This document shows, piece after piece, positions 55,914-64,000 of a stretch of 64,000 nucleotides of DNA. The DNA lies in the NCBI RefSeq assembly GCF_900090045.1, contig NC_041785.1:62001-126000 (forward strand), read 5' to 3'. The DNA comes from Plasmodium malariae. Taxonomy: Eukaryota; Apicomplexa; Aconoidasida; Haemosporida; Plasmodiidae. The notes beneath the pieces are model-generated. The model was not told the origin of the DNA and ran no database searches. It worked only from the letters and a program-made list of their open reading frames with translations. Every line of letters starts with the position of its first letter. Within the stretch, counting starts at the first letter, position 1. The position numbers and the translations under genes are program-made.

Positions 55914-57794
55914 TATATAGAACATTAAAATGGTAATATACTGAGTAGGGATACAATTAAATATAAAATAATATTCTTTTAATTATAAAGGATACTATAA
56001 TAATTCATTTATATTTTTATATGTTTATTTTATTTTTTTTTATAAAAACATTATAAAAAAGGTATAATCATAATCTTTTTTAGAACAGTGAAAGAAAACG
56101 AACTTTAATTCTGATCATATAAATTGAAATCATTAATTTATATTTAAAATATATAAATCATTTATTCAATTTAATAAAATGATTAAATAATTATATTACT
56201 ACTTTATTTCAAAGCAATATGTATAAAATTACTTATTATTGGAGATATTTATTATATGTAGAATATAGAATGTAGAGAATATAGATAATGCATTCATTTA
56301 TACATTAAGAGAAGTATTAGTAATTTTATCGACGATTTCCTATTAGTGATTCCAATTTTATGAACAGCATGTTTTTGAAAAGCTACTTATTCCTAAAAAA
56401 ATATTAATTATTCTAACAATATAACAGTATAAGTTATAAATGAAAATATTTTTTTATAAATTTTTGTTTTATATTGTGTTATCGAAATTAGATATTACAT
56501 AAACATATACATTTTCTTATCTTTTTTAACATATGTAAAACATTATATTTATAATAAACAACCTAATAAACTAAAAAGGTATATAGTTGAAAGATAATTA
56601 AAAACCTATCTTTTATTATTGCAAAACATTCTTTTAAAGTTATAACATTTAATCAGATCCAATATGTACTATTATTTCCAAATGAAAAATTCTTAAATTT
56701 ATCGAGTTATCTTCATTTTTTTTTTAGTTTAATATATATTTAGAAGATATATTATAAAAAAAATTATACGTAAACAAATAAAAAATAGAATAATTGTCAT
56801 ATAAACTTAATAATAATCTTGGTATAATAATATATTTGTTTAAATCTATTAGGTGCCGTAATGAATATAATTTTACTTAGATATTTAAATAATTTTTATA
56901 AAATATTTTCAACTATAACAATGACCTAAGATAAAAAGTTAAGTAAGAAGTGTTCCTTATTTCCTTCATTTAAATATAAAGATTTATGAATCTAGAAATT
57001 CATTAAGTTCTATTAATAATTCATTTTTTAAAGGAAAAATGTATTATTAATTATGCATAATTACATAAAATATGAAAAAAATATAGAAATTTATTAAAAT
57101 ATTTTTAAATAAAATAATTTATAAAGTATATGATACTTATAATAAATTTTTCATTAAGTTATCTGTTATGTTTACCTTTAAATATTAAATGCATATGACT
57201 AAAAAAGTACCTGCGGTTTTAGTTTTAGTGCACGAAGAATCAAGTAATATATTAAAATTAAAAGTAACATATATTCAATATCTAAAAAAAACAATGAAAT
57301 GTTTATTCAAAACTATTACAAAAAAAAGTATATTATTTAAAAATATAAATAGCTTTACAAAATCAGAGAATTCATATAAATTGTGAATTTGGATATAAAA
57401 TTAATTATTGTGTATTTTTTTAATAAATATATACATGAAACATTTAGTACGTAAAATAATTGTATATAAAGTACATACGTTTACTGTAAGTACTGAGAAA
57501 TGTCAATAACACATTTTTATATATCCGACAAATACATTACATATATATGTTATAACACAAAATTATATTACCCCCCTATATAAATTGTAAAAATAAATCA
57601 ATTGTACAAACATGGTAACTGTTATAAATGTTTAATATGTAATTCTTTACATTTACATATCAATATATATTTGTATATTACCTGAGAACCATAACAAAAT
57701 ATTTTGAATATACAACAATTAATTTTTTTTTAAAGTACAATTTCATTATTTATAAATAAAAATTTACTTAAATCATTAAAAAAAGTATTTCTGA
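55914..57794. other. Intergenic upstream of the fam-l gene
   Basis: AT-rich spacer. The ORF at 57189-57386 has a few GC-richer codons at its start but no splice site, motif or copy in the partner block, so I do not call it. A C6 run lies at 57571-57576. Confidence 0.5.
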
Positions 57795-58440
57795 TAACAA
57801 TATACTAATTGTAACTGGGATTTAACTTGATTCCCTCCTACTTCAAAGGCTTGTTCAAAAAAGTTTACCGGATATACGTAACCACTAAAATATAAAATAA
57901 AGTAACTAACAATAATATAGTTGTATCTCCTTCCTTTGAAATAAACTATATCCTTAGTGGTTCTTAATTGAATATATATAGCGAATTAGATGATTGAATA
58001 ATAAATATTAAAAATTATAAAAATAGTACATAGTTCTCTTATGGAATACATGTTAGATCGAAATTCATATGTTCTAAATATTTTAAACTTTTTTTCCTGG
58101 TATAATTGGTACATTCTTACATATATATATAGAATTAAATCTTCTATATAATAATTTTTAAAAAACTGCATATGTATCATTACAAATGAATTACATTTAA
58201 TATAAAACAATATCCTGATTAATTTATTAGATGCAGATCATGAATTATCAATGACTTTACACTTACCTCTTTCATCATATTCTGATTCAACATTATTATC
58301 ATCATATTCCGAAAAATATCAATTTCCAAATAATACATAATTATTCTCCTATTATTTGTTCTCATCTCATTTTCTGATAATAATATATCATTTGTTGTAT
58401 CTAACGTTTCATTTTTTCAGTTCTAATTATATAAAAATTT
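57795..58440 (-). pseudogene. Degenerate exported-protein gene (copy B)
   Basis: Partner of 22847-23482. From ~58425 the minus strand reads NDILLSENEMRTNN, an export-motif-like segment matching GRLFSENEMEMK in the other copy. Then, in another frame, it reads an acidic run (SEYDDNNVESEYDERGK) near 58310-58260. A further frame at ~58170-58090 matches the NLFKKLLHRGFSSINKY region at base level. Near 57930-57795, after a stop and a one-base frame change, a membrane-type stretch (TTILLLVTLFYILVVTYI) is followed by FEVGGNQVKSQLQL. All four blocks are in the same order as in the first copy, but each is in a different frame, so this is clearly a pseudogene. The family is not recognised. Confidence 0.55.
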
Positions 58441-61400
58441 ATCAGAGGTACACTAGAGCGAAAAGTACATATTTTTATTATTTATAATGCTATAAATTTA
58501 CTAACTCATTATAGAAAATTTATTATAGTTATATAAACGTATGTACAATATGAAGCATCAAAAAATATATAGAAACTTTTATTCTGTGTTATTTTTACAT
58601 CGCCCTATTAAATAAGAATTTAAACAAACAAAATAGATAAATGTAAAAGTTTTAGATAAAATAAAATATTTGTTTTTTCCATTCAAGCTACAATTACTCA
58701 ATTTTATAACATATTCAAGCAGATACAATTTTCCATATATACATACAATATATTGATAAAAGGGTGTAGTTAAATGCGTTAATATTTTATTAATCTAGTT
58801 AAAATTGCAGTAAATTTAAAAATAAAATACAAATACAAAGCGTAAAAAAGAAAAGTCCATTTTGTAAATATTATTTTAAATATTTCCAATATAGCTCTTT
58901 ATAAAAAAAGCAACATCAAATATAATCATTTTGGGTAAAACCAATTTTTCTAGTATATTTTCAAAATATTTATATGTTTTTATAGTTTAAAAGAATAATT
59001 CTAAGTTTTTGTTATCAATACATTTCAAATAAATATAAAATAAAATAGCTTTGGAGGGGAATTATTATTTTATTTTATAATTAATATAAATAAAAAATAT
59101 TCGAATAGAATAACCTATTATCATATATTGGGATTATATCTATTACTTTTTGGCGAAGGTCCTTAGTAATAATATTTGTTATTTTACATGTTATACCTTT
59201 TAAACATTGTTTTACTATTCAAAAATATAAGATTATTTTATAATATATAATATTATTCAAGGGATAAAAAAAAAATAATAATAATAATAGACAAGATATT
59301 TTTTGTAGCACAAAATATAATTTAATATCTCCCATTTACATACCACATATATATTATTTATACAAGAAATATTTTGAAATAACATTATACGATTTAATTT
59401 ACATACAAAGTTTTTATATTCTAAAATGTTCTCTCCAATCTAACTCTTTTATATATTCGTATCATAATGTTCTTATGGAATACTAAAATTTCTTTTTAAT
59501 TAAAAAAAATGTATTCTTTCATTATGATTAAAATAAAATTTATTAGATTTATGAATCAAGAAATATTTTTTTTTTTTCTTAAAAAAATATAAATTTATAA
59601 ATTCTCTAGAAATAACTTTAAAAAAATAAATAAATAAGTAAACGTAAAAAAGAAAATATATATTTTTTAGTAATTATGATAATTAAAAAACTAAAATTGA
59701 AATAAAGAAATTATTATAAATAAAATAAATTATAAATTAAAATGATATAGATAAAAAACAAACAAAAATATATATATATAAAATAAAGTATAATACAATT
59801 TAGGAAAATCCTTAATGTATTACTTTTCTTTTTGACAATTTTATGGAGGAAATAATAGTGTACACATTTTTTATTAAAATACAAATATATATTACCACAA
59901 ATCATATATTTTTTATGATACCTTTTAAGTAATTAAAAAGAATTTAATTACATACTTATGAAAATTACTTATAAAAGAGGAAATATTTATATTCCATACT
60001 GTTTGCTGAATATAATTTATGTACATATTTATAAAAATATGATATATTAGATATATTATTTTAATTTTATAATAATAAATTGATAATAATTTGGGCATGA
60101 GAATTAGTTTACTAAAAAATAGTTAATTAAAAAAAATGTGTAAAATCTATAAATTTTAATATTCTATATTATATATATCATACAGTATTTAACAAAATAA
60201 ATATACTTATTTTTTTATTTTATCTTTTCTTATTCTTATAGTATATATATATATATATATATATATATTTAAAAAGTTTCTTACTTTGATACTTTTAAAA
60301 CATGCTTTTATATTGATATCCTTAATATTGACATAGTTTACAAATTCATTATTACTTAATACAGTACAACTGTGCTTCTTAACAAATAATACCATTTGAT
60401 ATTAATACTATATAACCATAAATATTATATAAATATATAAGCTTCTTTTTATTTATAAATATCTAATTTTCTGCGTAAATCGAGTTGTTAACATTTAGAG
60501 CATTAATTTTAAAATATATTATTTTACGCATGTTGTATTTATTAAAAATATTTACGCAAATTTAAACTAATTAAATGTGTATATTCATCAAAATAAAAAA
60601 AAAATATATAAGTAATTTTCATTATTTTTTGAAATATTTAATTAGGTCTTAAGAGAATGCATAGAAAATAAGTTAACACAATTATTAATTATATAAATAT
60701 ATTATATATATTCATATCTATTAATTCATATATATATATATATTTATATTAATTCCTTAATACTTATTGATTTCTTGTAAATATAATGTCAGTTTCAAAA
60801 ATTATTTCTCGAAAATATTCCTTTTGTTATAATAGATTTGGTTTCTTATAACTTGTTCTTAAAGTTATAATGATAGAAACTCATATGTCTTCTTTTATTT
60901 TAATATTTTGCTTAAAAATTAATTATTGTGCATTATACATGTATTCAATGAAATTGTTATTTCCTTTTTGTTTCATGAACTAATATTTTTACAATTATCC
61001 TTATTATAGGACTAATAAATCATTTCTATAATGCTAATACTACTATGATATGTATTGAATCATGTTAACACAAATATATTTATGTTAACGTTATCTGTAA
61101 AATGACGAAAATTACAAACTTTATACACGTGCCTTTCATTGTAATCTATAATTTTACTAACATTTATATTTTCTAAGAGATTTATGTTCTTATAACATTT
61201 ATCAATTTTTCATATTACAAATAAGTTTACATACATTTATCTAATATCATTTTTACAAAAAATGTGGTATAACCTTTTTTTTCAAGTTCCAAATGAATTA
61301 ATACTTTATATGCAAATTACTTCTGTATATATTTATTATAACACCTGTATGTTTCCTTATATTGTTGTGTATGCGTGGTAATTACTCTAAACATATGCAT

Positions 61401-64000
61401 ATACGAATATGTCCAGCTTACTCATATACATTTTTATGTGTATGTATAAGTATTGTCTTATCGCACTATGAATTACTAATACTCTTACTTTTTCCCTATA
61501 TACATTTGCACTATACACATTTACATTGATTTTATATGTTTCCCTTCTAAATGCTCACAGCGAATGTTCTAATTAAAACTCTTCATAGGAATAATTGATA
61601 AAGGTAATAAACAGTACGTTTGCTATTTTGATATAATATAATATGGGATGAACACAAACGAATTTACGGTGAACGTAATTAACATAATGTACACTCTGTT
61701 TATGTGCCTTAAATATTTTTGAGCATATTCTTTTTTTTATTAACAACCTTAAGAGAAATATCTTCATCAACGAACTTCATTCATTAGTGATATTCTCCCT
61801 TGTCATATAACAGAGTTCTATTATTCATCTTATTCTATCCTATACCCATAAACGTTTACATAGAAATTTATATAATGTGGACACATAATGTAGTTATTTG
61901 CTCAAATACATGCATAGAAAAATGCGAATATACAAAAGTTTGTATATATATATATATATGTGTGTGTGCTCATGTGCACACATGTACTACATGCCAATGT
62001 AAATAGTCTAGCAAAAGGAAAGATATTGCATGAAAAAAAAAGGAAAATTATATATAAGTGCATATTATGTGCATAAATAATTCTATTCTGTGAACATACC
62101 CATAAATTCACTTAAATTTAACCTAAAACTGTTTTACTAATCTACTTTAAATTGCTATCCAAAGATAAATATATAATTCGATTCATTTTGTTCTAAATGA
62201 TCTATGTGCTTATTAGTGTCTATATGAATATATTCTGTTGACGAAAATAATAACATATAAAAAGTTTTACAAATATAATTCTAACACTCAGTTATAATAA
62301 GAATTTGTTGAAACGATAATATAAGATGATATAAAGTATAGTATTCCTAATAAAACATATTGTATTTCATTTATTTGTTATGCTTTTTCATGAACACTTT
62401 GTGCAGGATTAAATGATTCCATAAACACCTTCAAAATTTTGATGAAATAATTCAAAGTGCTTTAATTTATATATAAATAAATAAGATTTTTTTGAAATTC
62501 AGTAAGATTCATATGTAGAATCACATGAATGGACACATACTCTTATCAATTGAATGCATACATGTACACATATGAATTCGTACTTACATGTAAAAGATAA
62601 AATAACATATATGATACATAAAATTTTTTCTAACAAAATAGATTTTATTTATTATAATTCCAAATCCAATAGGAGTACATAATTACAAATTTATTTTCGC
62701 AGTGTCTTTTTTGTGTACACGAACTAAACAAGAAAAACTAAAGTAAAAAAATGTAAACTGTTTCCCTTTCTATTGCTTTTATTTTTTTTTTCATATTTTT
62801 CTTGCATTAATCATTTATAGTTATATCCGTTTTCCATTTCTGGAAGAATATCCTTCCAATTAAAAATTCACCAATAAAAATAGAATAAAAAAAAAAAATG
62901 ATTTTCAAAAGTACATTACATTTATATATTTTTTATCACGATTAATTATATATTATCTTATACTGTTTTCTTATATGTTTCCTGTATTCATTTGTTCTGG
63001 ATTTACTTTCACATGAACTCTCAGCTATACTTTTTCTTCTTCTTTTTCCCCTTTTATAGATTAACATTCTTTTACGAAGATTAAATCCTCATAAAAAAAA
63101 ATACAACTAAGGAAAAAACAGTCTAGGGTCATTATCTGCATATTTATCTAATACAATGAATACATTGTTAAAACATTACATATTCTATTTTCTGTTTCAA
63201 TAAAAGTTTGTTTACTCAATCCTTTAACTTGTAATCTCCCAAAGAATAGTACAACAAGAATACAAAGAATATTAACATTTACATTTATAATTGCTTATTT
63301 AACAAAAATTACTATAATAAGTTGTTCGATTCATAATTTAGTTACTTTTTCACAACGACATTATGCAAATTCTGTTACTCCTTATATTTAAAAATTCTTA
63401 CATAATAAAATTCCATGAAACTTTATTAATATTTTACTTTTTAATTAAAAAATTTTAAGTATTAATTGCATAAAAAATGAAGGCTAAAAAGATGAGTTAA
63501 AATGGAAAACTAAAATAGTTAAATTGAAAAGATAAGTCAAAATATAACGTTAAAACCTTTAGACATATATGTACATATATAATCTACATTCCTTACATAA
63601 ACATACATATACATATGTGAAAATAATATAAACTAATTAAAAAAAACAAATAAAATATGTTTACTTTTTTAATGAGAATATCTATTGATACATATTCATG
63701 AATATGAAACTAATGTTATAATATATGTAATAATATACTTTGAAATATAAGTAAAAATTTGGTTATTTTATTTTTGCTTATGTTTGTAAATATATAATAT
63801 TATGATATAATAAAATTTACCATATTTATATTTTTCAATCCAAATTCTTTTGTATTTTTAAAAATTCAAATAAATAGAACTATTATTTTATTCAAAAAAA
63901 AAAAAAAAAACGAAATTTTGAATATGATATAGAGAAATACAAACAAGCGTATTACATATAGTCTTCAATGTACCAAAAATTGAATTAAATATAACGATGT
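58441..64000. other. Gene-free right end
   Basis: No supported gene in 5.5 kb. The first ~0.5 kb still aligns with 23.5-24.0 kb. A TA tract lies at 60242-60268. Around 61.0-62.1 kb and near 63.0 kb the base composition looks somewhat less AT-rich, with more CG- and GC-containing words. The ORFs at 61573-61770 and 61800-62111 there are short and overlap on opposite strands without motifs. Confidence 0.5.
60242..60268. repeat. (AT)n microsatellite
   Basis: About 27 bases of uninterrupted AT repeat in intergenic DNA. Confidence 0.9.

Noticed and set aside
55472..55925. ORFs at 55472-55738 (+) and 55731-55925 (-)
   Set aside because: The first is the antisense of the fam-l exon 2. The second reads the fam-l first exon and runs on into its intron.
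57189..57386. 65-codon plus-strand ORF
   Set aside because: No family motif or splice site, and no equivalent in the copy A block.
61800..62111. Overlapping ORFs with cysteine-rich ends (68 and 69 codons)
   Set aside because: Cysteines come from TGT/TGC words in a GT/CA-rich repeat near 61960-61990 that can also fold as a short hairpin; no other support.
1..64000. Telomere repeats, rRNA, tRNA, CRISPR or transposon genes
   Set aside because: Looked for and not seen: no tandem GGGTT(T/C)A-type array, no GC-richer RNA gene, no spaced direct repeats and no transposase or reverse-transcriptase motifs.

Overview
This window is extremely AT-rich eukaryotic DNA. Its short two- and three-exon genes, with introns of about 120-145 bases, belong to malaria-parasite subtelomeric multigene families. 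fam-l and fam-m proteins (a short hydrophobic first exon, an NYRLLAK-type motif and two membrane segments), PIR proteins and an STP1 protein occur together in Plasmodium malariae or a very close relative such as P. brasilianum. I therefore read it as a P. malariae-type subtelomere. No telomere repeat, rRNA, tRNA, CRISPR or bacterial-type feature is visible, and coding sequence is a small part of the window.

Layout, left to right: 1-5.5 kb, no gene, but the first ~0.7 kb resembles the DNA upstream of the two fam-m genes. 5.55-8.04 kb (+), an STP1 gene with frameshifts at homopolymers. 12.09-13.24 kb (+), a PIR gene intact except for one in-frame stop. 13.9-14.0 kb (-), a small relic. 15.95-16.83 kb (-), a divergent fam-m-like gene. 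20.10-21.06 kb (-), a fam-l-type gene. 22.85-23.48 kb (-), a decayed exported-protein gene. 26.75-27.83 kb (-), a PIR gene. 34.3-34.5 kb (-) and 34.9-36.2 kb (+), PIR relics. 38.19-39.40 kb (-), an intact PIR gene. 45.25-45.93 kb (-) and 46.60-47.72 kb (+), PIR pseudogenes. 48.4-48.7 kb (-), a second copy of the small relic. 50.52-51.37 kb (-), a fam-m-type gene. 54.87-55.91 kb (-), a fam-l-type gene. 57.8-58.4 kb (-), a second decayed exported-protein gene. 58.4-64 kb, no recognisable gene, with a mild rise in GC towards 61-63 kb.

The main structural result is that the window is built from old, diverged segmental duplications. The block ~11.6-24.0 kb (PIR+, small relic-, fam-m-, fam-l-, exported relic-) recurs in the same order and orientation at ~46.1-59.0 kb, offset 34.5-34.8 kb, including recognisable intergenic DNA. 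A second block, ~25.4-36.2 kb (PIR- then PIR+), recurs at ~36.9-47.7 kb, offset ~11.4-11.7 kb. Within each pair some genes stay open while their partners decay, which fits birth-and-death evolution of subtelomeric families.

All functional readings rest on family recognition. PIR, STP1 and fam-l/fam-m proteins are predicted to be exported or surface-exposed on the infected red cell or the parasite. None of these functions can be proven from this sequence. I found no convincing new biological system; the least explained items are two small degenerate families seen only as paired relics.
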